From positions 1-64,000 of the forward strand of contig VXRJ01000018.1 in NCBI GenBank assembly GCA_009838525.1: a stretch of DNA of 64,000 nucleotides. Direction: 5' to 3'. The notes under the pieces are model-generated. The model saw only the letters and a program-made list of their open reading frames with translations. It had not been told where the DNA came from and ran no database searches. How positions within the stretch are numbered: position 1 is the first letter of the stretch; each line of letters starts with the position of its first letter. The translations under genes and the position numbers were made by a program. Positions 25,079-33,546 of this stretch are shown one piece after another. Source of the DNA: Acidobacteriota bacterium. Its GTDB lineage: Bacteria; Acidobacteriota; Vicinamibacteria; Vicinamibacterales; UBA8438.

Positions 25079-26440
25079 TCATGCGTCGGATGCGGCGACT
25101 CGTGCGAGCACGCGGTCGATATAGTCGCGGGTCGCGCCAAGGTAGTTGTCCGGCGACAGCCGCCGGGCGATTTCCGCTCGGTCGAGATGCTGCGTGACGA
25201 GCGGATCGTCGCCGAGCACGTCGGCGAACGGGCGTCCCTCGGCCGCCGCGCGCCGGCAGGCGGCGGCGATACAGGCGTGCGCCTCGTGCTTGCCGACGGA
25301 CTTCGCCAGCGTCATGGCGATGGACTCGGCCAGCAGCAAGCCGCCGGACGCCTCCGCGTTGGCGCGCATGCGATCCGTGTCGACCTGAAGGCCGTCCAGC
25401 GCGTCGGCGGCCGCCCGGGTTCCGCTGGTCGCGCAGATCACGAGGTCGGGCAGGGTATCCCACTCGACCTGCCAGCCGCCGAGTCCGCGCTCGTGTTCCT
25501 GGATCATCGCGCCGAGCAGGGTGGCGACCAGCCCCGGCGCGCGACCGGCGGCGGCGAGGGCGACGGAGGACGCGACCGGGTTCTGCTTCTGCGGCATCGT
25601 CGACGATCCGCCGCGTCCCGGCGCCGTCGCCTCGGACGCCTCGCCGACCTCGGTCTGAGCGAGCAGGGCGATGTCGCGTCCGATCTTCCCGCACGTGCCG
25701 GCCGCGATGCCGAGGGCGGAGGCGAGCTGTGCGAACCGGTCGCGGTGGGCGTGCCAGGGGATGTCCGGCACGGGCAGGTCGAGCCGGGCGGCCAGCCGCT
25801 CGGTGACGGCGAGGCCCTGGGATCCGAGCGACGCCAGCGTGCCGGTGGCGCCGCCGAACTGGAGAACGAGCGCGTCGTCGAGGGCGGACTGCAAGCGGCG
25901 CCGGGACCGGTCCATAGCGTCGGCCCAACCCGCCGCCTTGAGCCCGAACGTCACCGGCGTTGCTTGCTGCAGCCACGTGCGGCCGGCCATCGTGGCGTCG
26001 CGGTGGCGGTGGGCGTGGGCGGCGGCGGCGCGCACGCCCTGCGCCAAGTGGTCGATGGCGCCCGGAACCGCCGCCCGGAGCTGGAGCAGCAGGCCGGTAT
26101 CCAGGATGTCCTGGCTGGTCGCCCCCCAGTGGACGTAGCGCGCCGCGTCCGCGTCGGATTTCGCCACCCGCGCGGTCAGATGCCGCACCACCGGAATGAC
26201 CGGATTGCCGGTCTCCGTCGCCTCGGCCTTGAGAACGTCCAGGTCGTACAGCTCGGCGCGGGCCGCCGCCTGAATGGGCGCCACGCAGCTTGCCGGCGCC
26301 ACGCCGGCGTCGGCCTGCGCCGCCGTCAGGGCCGCCTCGACGTCCAGCATCGCCTGGAGCTGGGCGCGCCCGGAGAAGCACTCCGCGGTGTCCGCGTTGT
26401 GCAGGACGCGAGCGTGGAGGCGTGTGGCGCGGTCAGACAT
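25079..26440 (-). CDS. pcaB: 3-carboxy-cis,cis-muconate cycloisomerase
   Basis: 453 residues of the fumarase/aspartase superfamily. The signature GGSSTMPQKQNPVAS is intact, and HWGATSQDILDT carries the expected His. It cyclises 3-carboxymuconate, made by PcaGH, to 4-carboxymuconolactone. Its first 8 nt overlap the end of pcaG. Adenylosuccinate lyase-like enzymes share the fold, but the neighbours settle the call. Confidence 0.93.
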   Translation of the reverse strand: MSDRATRLHARVLHNADTAECFSGRAQLQAMLDVEAALTAAQADAGVAPASCVAPIQAAARAELYDLDVLKAEATETGNPVIPVVRHLTARVAKSDADAARYVHWGATSQDILDTGLLLQLRAAVPGAIDHLAQGVRAAAAHAHRHRDATMAGRTWLQQATPVTFGLKAAGWADAMDRSRRRLQSALDDALVLQFGGATGTLASLGSQGLAVTERLAARLDLPVPDIPWHAHRDRFAQLASALGIAAGTCGKIGRDIALLAQTEVGEASEATAPGRGGSSTMPQKQNPVASSVALAAAGRAPGLVATLLGAMIQEHERGLGGWQVEWDTLPDLVICATSGTRAAADALDGLQVDTDRMRANAEASGGLLLAESIAMTLAKSVGKHEAHACIAAACRRAAAEGRPFADVLGDDPLVTQHLDRAEIARRLSPDNYLGATRDYIDRVLARVAASDA

Positions 26441-26993
26441 CGAAGAACACCGTTTCTCCCGGTCCCTGGAGCGTGATCGTGTGCGTGTAGCGCCCGTCGT
26501 CCCGACGCGCCGCGACCAGCGTCGGCCGGCGGTCCGGCGCCACCGCGGCCAGGATCGGGTCGTCGCCGTTCGCCGGCTCGTCGGAGAAGTAGATCCGCGT
26601 GACGAGGCGCGAGAGCAGCCCGCGCGCGAAGAGTCCCACCAGTAGATGCGGCGCCTGGGGCTGGCCGTCGGGTCCGGGCACGGGCCCCGGCTTGATGGTC
26701 TTCAGGGAAAAGCCGCCCGCACCGTCCGTACGCACGCGCCCGAACCCGCCGAACGCGGGGTCCGGTCCCGTGCAGCGGGCGTCGTCCGGATGGTTGTAGC
26801 AGCCTGCCGCGTTTGCCTGCCAGATCTCGATGAGGGCATCGGGCACCGGCTGGCTCGCGCCGTCGTGGACCGTCGCCTCGATGACGATGCGCTCGCCGGG
26901 AACGTCGGCGCCCGCCAGCGTCAGGCGCCCCTGCTCGGGGACGAGGATCGCGAAGAAGGGGCCGACGGTCTGGAAGGGGGTGAGGGCGAGCAT
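26433..26993 (-). CDS. pcaG: Protocatechuate 3,4-dioxygenase alpha subunit
   Basis: 186 residues. Intradiol dioxygenase fold with TPFQTVGPFF at the start, ALIEIWQANAAGCYNHP and PHLLVGLFARGLLSRLVTRI then YFSDE. The alpha subunit lacks the iron ligands and pairs with PcaH. It starts 59 nt after pcaH ends and overlaps pcaB. Confidence 0.93.
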   Translation of the reverse strand: MLALTPFQTVGPFFAILVPEQGRLTLAGADVPGERIVIEATVHDGASQPVPDALIEIWQANAAGCYNHPDDARCTGPDPAFGGFGRVRTDGAGGFSLKTIKPGPVPGPDGQPQAPHLLVGLFARGLLSRLVTRIYFSDEPANGDDPILAAVAPDRRPTLVAARRDDGRYTHTITLQGPGETVFFDV

Positions 26994-27052
26994 GGCGCTG
27001 GCGCCGGTCTACCGCTCGGTCTCCATCCGGCGCGCGGTCGCCCTGCCGGGGC

Positions 27053-27784
27053 TCACGCCGGTCCCTCCATCGGGGTCGCGTCCCGGCCGCGCAGGACGAT
27101 GTCGAAACGGTAGCCGAGGGCGCGCCCCGCCTCCGTCACGTCGAGATCGAAGGCCGCCACCATCCGCTGGCGGCCACGCTCGGTGGGGACCGCGTTGAAG
27201 ATGGGATCGAAGGCCAACAGCGGGTCGCCGGGGAAGTACATCTGGGTCACGAGGCGCGTCAGGAAGCTGCGCCCGAAGACGGAGAAGTGCACGTGCGCGG
27301 GGCGCCAGGCGTTGTCGTGGTTCCCCCAGGGGTATGCGCCGGGCCGGATGGTCGTGAAGTGGAACCGACCGTCCGCGTCCGTGAGCAACCGGCCGGCGCC
27401 GCTGAAGTTCGGATCGAGCGGGGCGTCGTGGGTGTCGAGGGCGTGGGCGTAGCGGCCGGCGGCGTTCGCCTGCCAGACTTCTACCAGGGTATCCGCCACC
27501 GGCCGGGCGTCTTCGTCCAGAACGCGGCCGCCGATGACGATGCGTTCGCCGAGGGGCTCGCCGGCGTGCTGGCGGGTCAGGTCGGCGTCGTGCGGCCCGA
27601 CCGCACCGTCCCCGTAGCCGTAGACCGGGCCCGTCAGCTCCGACAGCGTCTGCGGAATCACCACGAGCGGCCGGGCGGGGTGGCGCAGCCCGGTGGACCG
27701 GTAGTCCGGCACGTCGTTCGGGGGATGGGCGTCGGCCGGCGGTCGGCGATACGGGAGAATCTGGGACGCCACGGCGCGCGACAA
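27053..27784 (-). CDS. pcaH: Protocatechuate 3,4-dioxygenase beta subunit
   Basis: 243 residues. The catalytic non-haem iron subunit that opens the ring of protocatechuate between its two hydroxyl carbons. Ligand regions are visible: Tyr in WQANAAGRYAHALDTH, Tyr in IRPGAYPWGN, and the His pair in RPAHVHFSVFG. It is the first gene of the operon pcaHGBC-transporter. The 69-nt gap upstream is shared with the divergent avtA. No LysR or IclR-type pca regulator is seen nearby. Confidence 0.95.
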   Translation of the reverse strand: MSRAVASQILPYRRPPADAHPPNDVPDYRSTGLRHPARPLVVIPQTLSELTGPVYGYGDGAVGPHDADLTRQHAGEPLGERIVIGGRVLDEDARPVADTLVEVWQANAAGRYAHALDTHDAPLDPNFSGAGRLLTDADGRFHFTTIRPGAYPWGNHDNAWRPAHVHFSVFGRSFLTRLVTQMYFPGDPLLAFDPIFNAVPTERGRQRMVAAFDLDVTEAGRALGYRFDIVLRGRDATPMEGPA

Positions 27785-27813
27785 TCGTAGCGGACTTCAG
27801 TCGGGCCCGCACG

Positions 27814-27842
27814 TTGCCGGGAGGGGTCCCCGGTCGTACTAT
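27814..27842 (+). promoter_or_regulatory. Promoter of avtA with very short leader
   Basis: TTGCCG (27814-27819), exactly 17 nt, then TACTAT (27837-27842). The predicted start is 27849, 5 nt before the ATG. No Shine-Dalgarno fits in that leader. Confidence 0.5.
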
Positions 27843-27853
27843 CGTTAGCGGAA

Positions 27854-29113
27854 ATGGACATTTCGGCGTACGGGCGGCGGCTGACGAGCGACACGGGTCC
27901 GCTGTCGCTGATGAAGGATCTCGGCGACGCCGCGGAGGCCGGCGGCTCGCTGATGAACCTTGGCGGCGGCAGTCCCAGTCTGATCCCTGCCGCCGAAGCA
28001 CTGTTCCGCCGCCAGATGGAGGCCCTGCTGCAACGGGAGGGGTCGTTCGAACGGGCCATCGGCCTCTACGGCGGCCCCGACGGCGACCGCGACTTCGCCC
28101 GCGTCCTCGCCGGTTTCCTCCGGCGCGAGCTCGGCTGGGACATCAGCGAGCGCAACATCGCCCTGACCAACGGCAGCCAGTCCGCCTTTCTGCCGCTGTT
28201 CACCCTGCTGGCCGGGCCGATGGGCGACGGCCGCCCGCCGCGGCGCATCCTGCTGCCGCTCGCGCCGGAGTACATCGGCTACGCGGACCTGGGTCTCGTC
28301 CCGGGGCTGTTCACGGCGCGGCACTCGATCATCCATGAGCTCGACGATCAGCTCTTCAAGTACGGGGTGGACCTGGCGGGGCTCGACGGGGTGGAGGACA
28401 TCGGCGCGATTTGCGTGTCGCGCCCGACCAACCCGACGGGAAACGTGATCACTGACGCGGAGGTCGAGGAGCTCGGCGCCATCGCCCGCGCCCGCGACGT
28501 GCCGCTGATTCTCGACACCGCCTACGGCGCGCCGTTTCCCGGCATCGTGTTCGGCGAGTCGACGCCGGTCTGGAACGAGAACACGGTCGTCTGCATGAGC
28601 CTGTCGAAGCTCGGGCTGCCCGGCTTCCGCACCGGCATCGTGATCGCGAACGAGGAGATCATCGAGGCGCTGGCCGCCGCCACCGCCATGTACTGTCTAT
28701 CGCCGGGGCGGCTCGGCCCCGCATTCGGCGCCGAGCTGATCCGGAGCGGCGAGCTGATGCCGCTGGTCCGCGACGTCATCCGGCCGCACTACGCCGGCCG
28801 CGCCACGCGCGCCCTCGACCGGCTCCGCGACGGCCTGCGCGGCTATCCGGCGCGCATCCACACGCCGGAGGGCGCCTTCTTCCTCTGGCTCTGGATGCCG
28901 GGGCTGCCCATCACCAACGCCGAGCTCTACGAACGGCTCAAGCAGCGCGACGTCATCGTCGTCTCCGGCCACTATTTCTTCCCGGGGCTCGAGGACGACG
29001 ACTGGCTGCACAAGCGCGAGTGCGTCCGCATCAGCTTCGCCGACGACTGGGGACGCACGGAGCGCGGGATCGACATCATCGCGGACGAGGTGCGGCGCGC
29101 CTACGACGGCTAA
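27854..29113 (+). CDS. avtA: Valine-pyruvate aminotransferase
   Basis: 419 residues, collinear with E. coli AvtA (417). It transfers amino groups between valine, alanine and their 2-oxo acids. Matches include NIALTNGSQSAF, PLAPEYIGYADLGL, ICVSRPTNPTGNVITD and the PLP lysine in CMSLSKLGLPGFR, then TPEGAFFLWLW. Fold type I, cytoplasmic. The gene is divergent from pcaH, and its stop overlaps the stop of the convergent cyclase gene (29110-29113). Confidence 0.93.
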   Translation: MDISAYGRRLTSDTGPLSLMKDLGDAAEAGGSLMNLGGGSPSLIPAAEALFRRQMEALLQREGSFERAIGLYGGPDGDRDFARVLAGFLRRELGWDISERNIALTNGSQSAFLPLFTLLAGPMGDGRPPRRILLPLAPEYIGYADLGLVPGLFTARHSIIHELDDQLFKYGVDLAGLDGVEDIGAICVSRPTNPTGNVITDAEVEELGAIARARDVPLILDTAYGAPFPGIVFGESTPVWNENTVVCMSLSKLGLPGFRTGIVIANEEIIEALAAATAMYCLSPGRLGPAFGAELIRSGELMPLVRDVIRPHYAGRATRALDRLRDGLRGYPARIHTPEGAFFLWLWMPGLPITNAELYERLKQRDVIVVSGHYFFPGLEDDDWLHKRECVRISFADDWGRTERGIDIIADEVRRAYDG

Positions 29114-30117
29114 AACATCGCTATCGGGTTGACCGGCGATCCGGTGCCGTTCGGAATCCGCAGCGGCGCGATGGTGATCATGAACTCCCAGCGGTTGCGC
29201 TCCGCCGCGGCGTTGGCGAGGTCCTGGAAGTCCGCCCGATCCAGCAACTGGATGCCGAGGATGGTCAGCGCGAAGTTGTGGAGCGCGGTGCGGGGCAGGT
29301 CGCCATCGGGCTGCGGGGCGTAGCCGGGCGTCTCCCAGCCGGCGATGGCGACGTCGCGCTCCTTCAGCCACGGGATGACGTTGTTGTCGAGACCCGCCGC
29401 CTCGCGCCCCGTGTCGAACGGGCCGAGGGCGTCCTGGCGGGCCCAGCGTCCCCAGCGAATCAAGAACGCGTCGCCGGGGCCGGCGCGGACGCCGGACATC
29501 TCCTCCCAGGCCTCCAGATCCTCGACCGTGATACGCGTCCCCGGCTCCAGCCACGGCACGCCTTTCAGGCGCGGGATGTCATACAGGACGCCGCGCGTCA
29601 CGAGGCCATCCTTCACCGCCATGATGGAGTTCTTCTTGGCGCCCTCGTCCATCGTGACCAGCCCGTCGACGTCGTAGCCGTTCCACATCTTGCCGTCGAA
29701 GAAGACGTGGGCGAACGCATCCAGGTGCGTGGTGCCGGGACCGTGGATGCAGGGGTACGCGATCTGGTCGCTGGCCCCCGTGCGCGTAGCGCGGACCATC
29801 TGCCATTCGACCGGGCACGGCACGTCGGCGGTCTCGTAGTTCTGCGCGTTCGACGCCAGCGATACCGCGAACCCTTCCGTGACCAGCCGCGCCGCCTCCG
29901 CGCGCTTGGCCGGCGTGATCAGGTTCGCCATGCCCAGCTCGTCGTCCGGACCGAAGCGGCCCCAGTTGGACAACTCGGTGAGCCAGCGGTCGAACTGCTC
30001 CTGGCTCACGAGAGGCGGTTCCGATGATTGCTGCGCCGACGCCGGAGGCTGTCCCGCCATCGCAATAGCAGCCGCCAGGGCGCCGACGACGATCGCGCCA
30101 GTCCACCATGTCTTCAT
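29110..30117 (-). CDS. Secreted cyclase-family (kynurenine formamidase-like) hydrolase
   Basis: 335 residues from the ATG at 30117, preceded by GGGGGAA. The signal peptide is MKTWWTGAIVVGALAAAIAM up to ASAQ. The metal-binding motif HGPGTTHLDAFAHVF matches the H-x-G-T-H-x-D-x3-H of the cyclase family (PF04199), with a later histidine in ALHNFALTILG. Family members hydrolyse formamides, isatin or similar amides; the substrate here is unknown. Export to the periplasm is predicted. It follows the SnoaL-like lipoprotein gene by 24 nt in the same direction, so the two are likely co-transcribed. Confidence 0.85.
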   Translation of the reverse strand: MKTWWTGAIVVGALAAAIAMAGQPPASAQQSSEPPLVSQEQFDRWLTELSNWGRFGPDDELGMANLITPAKRAEAARLVTEGFAVSLASNAQNYETADVPCPVEWQMVRATRTGASDQIAYPCIHGPGTTHLDAFAHVFFDGKMWNGYDVDGLVTMDEGAKKNSIMAVKDGLVTRGVLYDIPRLKGVPWLEPGTRITVEDLEAWEEMSGVRAGPGDAFLIRWGRWARQDALGPFDTGREAAGLDNNVIPWLKERDVAIAGWETPGYAPQPDGDLPRTALHNFALTILGIQLLDRADFQDLANAAAERNRWEFMITIAPLRIPNGTGSPVNPIAMF

Positions 30118-30141
30118 GATTTCCCCCGCTCGTGTGTCCAC

Positions 30142-30642
30142 CTACTCGTTGCTCGCGTCCGGCACCGTCATCGCCCGGTGCATCTTCCACGACCCGTCGG
30201 GCTGGCGCTGCAGGATCCGCAGCAGCTTGCCGCTACTCGAATACACCTCTCCGGTCTCGATCGCCCGGGAGCTCGATCGGACCGTGCCCCACTGGAACGC
30301 GTAGTCGCCGGCGACAATCGTCTCCTCGAAGTCCAGATCGTGTTCGACCGGCTCGAGCAGGTGCGCCGTCGCCCGCGCGCCTTCCGTCAGGGCGGCGTTG
30401 GCGTCGCGCCCGCGCACGATGGCGCCGCCGGTAATCACGACGAAGTCCTCGGTCCACTGGGAGATCAGTGCGTCGAAGTCGCCGGACAGCACGGCATCGA
30501 CGTCGTGCTGGTTGAGCGCCTCGATGGCGCGCAGATCCTCCTGCGGATCCGGCGAGGCGGGTGCGCACGCGGCGGCCACGACCCCCGCTGCGGCCGCTAC
30601 CGCAACGAGGGCCGGAAGCAGGCGACGGGACGGTTTGTTCAT
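30142..30642 (-). CDS. SnoaL/DUF4440-like lipoprotein
   Basis: 166 residues. The N-terminus has a lipoprotein signal with cleavage box VAAAC (Cys about residue 26). The mature part is an NTF2-like cone fold: DLRAIEALNQHDVDAVLSGD, FVVITGGAIVRGRDA and AFQWGTVRSSS. Such proteins bind or turn over small molecules, with no function assigned. It is probably anchored to the inner or outer membrane facing the periplasm. Confidence 0.78.
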   Translation of the reverse strand: MNKPSRRLLPALVAVAAAAGVVAAACAPASPDPQEDLRAIEALNQHDVDAVLSGDFDALISQWTEDFVVITGGAIVRGRDANAALTEGARATAHLLEPVEHDLDFEETIVAGDYAFQWGTVRSSSRAIETGEVYSSSGKLLRILQRQPDGSWKMHRAMTVPDASNE

Positions 30643-30690
30643 CTCCGGCAGCCTACCATCATCCGGACCGCCCCACGTGCGGTGTTCCGG

Positions 30691-31878
30691 CTAGATGTCC
30701 GACCACCGGTACACGGTGGAGCCCAGGCGCCGGAACGATCGGTCGCCGCCGTAGACGAGCACGGCTTCCCGGGTTCGGGAGAGTTTTCGCCAGAACTCCA
30801 GACCGGTGAAGAAGCCGCCGGCAATGGTCTGCCCGGACCTCGCCTCAATCGGGGTCAGTCTCTCGCCATCGTCGATGAGGAAGTCGATTTCATGACCGGC
30901 CGAGTCGCGCCAGAAGTAGATGTCGGGCTCTTTGCCGTGATGCAGTCGCGCCTTGAGCAGTTCGGACAGCACGTAGCTCTCGAATACCACGCCCCGGGCA
31001 GCGTGCGTGCGAAGCTCCTCGGGCGTCCGGATGCGAAGCAGGACGCAGAGCAGGCCGGTGTCGAGGAAGTACAGCTTCGGCGACTTGATGAGTCGCTTGT
31101 TGAAGCTGCGCTGATGCGGGCGGAGCAGGACGACAAGACAGTTGACTTCGAGGGCGAACAGCCACCTTCGCACTGTCGTGTGCGTGACGCCGGCATCGCT
31201 CGCCAGGCTGCTGAGATTGAGCAACTGGCCGTTGCGGCCCGCGCACATGCGGAGGAACAGGAGGAACGTGTCCACCTCGGCCACGTGGACGTGCCGACTG
31301 AGATCGCGTTCGACGAAGTTCCGCAGGTAGTTGCGCAGCCAGGACCGCGCATCGAGCTGCCTGTCGTGAATCCTGGGGTAGAAGCCTCGGAACAGCGTTT
31401 CCATCAGGTCCGCCTCCTCGGGAGGCCTGCTCGGGGGCGGCCGCCGGCCGAGGACGGAGAGGTCGACGGCGGGACGCGACGCCAACTCGGAGAAGGAGAA
31501 AGGGAACAGGTGCAGGACCGTGTAGCGGTCACTGGGCATCTGGGCAGCTCGTGACGGCAAGTAGTTCCCCGAGCCGATGAGGACAAAACGTCCGGGCCGC
31601 TCATCGCGTTCGACGAGTGCCTGCACATGTGAGAGGAGTTGAACGCCGTGGTGGAAGTCGTCAATCAGGACGTTGCGGCGGAACTGCTTGAGGAAGCCAC
31701 TCGGATCCTCGTGGGCGAAGGAGCGGACGTCCGGATCCGCAAGTGAGATGTAAGTGTGGCGCGGAAGCGCGGCGCGGGCCAGCGTGGTCTTGCCGGATTG
31801 CCGCGGGCCGCTCAGGACTACGACCGGCACCTGGCGCGCGGCGGAGCGGAGTATTGGTTGGAGCTGTCTCGCGATCAT
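30691..31878 (-). CDS. AAA ATPase/DUF4143 protein, second copy, altered active sites
   Basis: 395 residues, same layout as the ATPase at 21302-22525: Walker A SGPRQSGKTT, central winged helix (LNLSSLASDAGVTHTTVRRW), and C-terminal DUF4143 with RPHQRSFNKRLIKSPKLYFL. Two catalytic spots differ. Walker B reads NVLIDDFHHG, where most have DE, and the nuclease-like site reads EIDFLIDD...PIEARSGQT, with Arg in place of Lys. A perfect 12-bp inverted repeat touches the ATG. No partner gene is adjacent. Confidence 0.87.
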   Translation of the reverse strand: MIARQLQPILRSAARQVPVVVLSGPRQSGKTTLARAALPRHTYISLADPDVRSFAHEDPSGFLKQFRRNVLIDDFHHGVQLLSHVQALVERDERPGRFVLIGSGNYLPSRAAQMPSDRYTVLHLFPFSFSELASRPAVDLSVLGRRPPPSRPPEEADLMETLFRGFYPRIHDRQLDARSWLRNYLRNFVERDLSRHVHVAEVDTFLLFLRMCAGRNGQLLNLSSLASDAGVTHTTVRRWLFALEVNCLVVLLRPHQRSFNKRLIKSPKLYFLDTGLLCVLLRIRTPEELRTHAARGVVFESYVLSELLKARLHHGKEPDIYFWRDSAGHEIDFLIDDGERLTPIEARSGQTIAGGFFTGLEFWRKLSRTREAVLVYGGDRSFRRLGSTVYRWSDI

Positions 31879-31911
31879 GTGTACATTGAATATCTAAAGT
31901 TCAATGTACAC
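31879..31911. promoter_or_regulatory. Perfect 12-bp-arm palindrome at DUF4143 gene start
   Basis: GTGTACATTGAA (31879-31890) and TTCAATGTACAC (31900-31911) are exact inverted arms around a 9-nt AT-rich spacer. The repeat ends at the base before the ATG (31878). No convincing spaced -35/-10 pair was found, but a -10 must lie within or next to it. It looks like an autoregulatory operator. Confidence 0.75.
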
Positions 31912-32020
31912 GCACGGTCGAAATGGCTCGGAGGATACCCTCGGGCCGTCGGCTAGCGTGAGCAGATAGACTTGGGCCCGCCCCGCGGCCGGAAGGACTC
32001 AGCCGGCGCGAGGCGCCTAG

Positions 32021-33487
32021 TCACAGTGGCGGGTTCCGCCACGGCTCGCGCGGCACGAGCTCGCCGCTGCCGGCGGCGCCGAGGATCTCGCCGCCGCGAT
32101 AGACGATCTCGCCGCGCCGGATCGTGAGTTGCGGCCAGCCGGTCACCTCGCGCCCCGCGTGAATGGAGTAGCCGCTGCCCGAGAACATGTCCTCGTTCCG
32201 GATGGTGCGCGTCTCGTCGGGATCCCACAGCACGAGGTCGGCGTCGGACCCGACGGCGATCGTTCCCTTGCGCGGGTAGAGCCCGAACAGGCGGGCGGGG
32301 TTGGACGAGGTGACCTCCACGAAGCGCTCGAGGGAGATGCGCCCCTCGCCCACGCCGTCGCTGTAGAGCATCGGCAGCATCACCTGGAGGTTGCTCATGC
32401 CGGCCCGGTGCTGCACGACGTTCTGCGAGGGATCGAGCTTCTGTTCGCGCGTATAGGCGACGTGGTCGGTGGCCACCACCTGGACGGTCCCGCGGGCGAT
32501 GCCGTCCCAGAGGGCGTCGACGTCGCTCTGTGCGCGGAGCGGCGGCTGGCCGATGTAGAGCCCTGGCGTGTCGCCCTCGAACCGTTCACGGGTCAGGTGC
32601 AGGTAGATGGGGCGGGTCTCGACGTAGACGGGCAGGCCGCGCTGCTGCGCCGCCTCGGCGACGCGCAGGGCGCGCTCGGACGACAGGTGCACGATGTAGA
32701 CGGGCGCGCCGGTCACCTCCGCCATGGCTACGGCGCGGAGCGTGGCGGCTTCCTCCGCCTCCACGGGTCGGGCGTCGGCAAAGTAGCGGAGCGAGCCGCG
32801 TCCCTCGGCGAGCATCCGCTCCGACGTGATCTGCACGATGGCGGCGTCCTCGCAGTGCATCATCATCAGCACGCCCGTCTCGCGGGCGGCGTGCATCGTG
32901 GTGAGGAAGCCGGGCGCGTTGGCGTCGAACGTCGGCCGCACCATGAACACCTTGATGGTGGTTTGGCCCGCCTCGGCCAGCGCCGCCAGCGATTCCGCGG
33001 TGGCGCTGGCCGGATCGGAGACGATGGGGTGGTAGATGATGTCGGCGATGGTCTGCGCCTGGATCTCCGGCATCGCCCGCGCCAGTGTCTCGGCCGGCGT
33101 CTCGCCCTCGGCGACGCCGCCGAAGTTGGAGATGGTGGTAATCCCGCCGGCCAGCGCCGCGCGCGAGCCGGACGTGTAGTCGTCCACGCGGCCAATGTGC
33201 ACGTGGGGGTCGATGCCGCCCGGCAGCACCTGCAGGCCGCCGGCGTCAATCTCCTGTGTGTTCGCGTCGCGCGCCGCGAGTCCGGTTCCGATCTCGGCGA
33301 TCGTCTCGCCCACGATGCGGATGTCGGCCACCCGCAGGCTTCCCTCGGTGAAGACGTTGCCTCCCCGGACGATGAGCTCGCGTTCGGCTTGGGCAGTGAC
33401 GACCGGGGCGACCGTGCGGTAACCCGTGGCGAGCAGGGCTGCGGTAGCGAGTCCGGTGATGACGACGGCGTTGCGCAGGCGGTTCAT
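32021..33487 (-). CDS. Exported dihydropyrimidinase/hydantoinase-like amidohydrolase
   Basis: 488 residues from the ATG at 33487, with GGAGGG 6 nt upstream. An N-terminal hydrophobic signal (NAVVITGLATAALLATG) is followed by a cyclic amidohydrolase domain: metal pair DPHVHIG, carboxylated Lys in TTIKVFMV, and ligands in MMMHCED, YIVHLSSE and VATDHVAYT. Hydantoinases, dihydropyrimidinases and allantoinases share this set, so the substrate is open. A signal peptide is unusual, since most of the family are cytoplasmic. The final GELVPREPWRNPPL is an extra tail. Confidence 0.85.
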   Translation of the reverse strand: MNRLRNAVVITGLATAALLATGYRTVAPVVTAQAERELIVRGGNVFTEGSLRVADIRIVGETIAEIGTGLAARDANTQEIDAGGLQVLPGGIDPHVHIGRVDDYTSGSRAALAGGITTISNFGGVAEGETPAETLARAMPEIQAQTIADIIYHPIVSDPASATAESLAALAEAGQTTIKVFMVRPTFDANAPGFLTTMHAARETGVLMMMHCEDAAIVQITSERMLAEGRGSLRYFADARPVEAEEAATLRAVAMAEVTGAPVYIVHLSSERALRVAEAAQQRGLPVYVETRPIYLHLTRERFEGDTPGLYIGQPPLRAQSDVDALWDGIARGTVQVVATDHVAYTREQKLDPSQNVVQHRAGMSNLQVMLPMLYSDGVGEGRISLERFVEVTSSNPARLFGLYPRKGTIAVGSDADLVLWDPDETRTIRNEDMFSGSGYSIHAGREVTGWPQLTIRRGEIVYRGGEILGAAGSGELVPREPWRNPPL

Positions 33488-33546
33488 GGCGCCCTCCACT
33501 TAGTCCGCAGCTCAGTCTAGACTGGCCATTGGCATGATTGTCAGCA

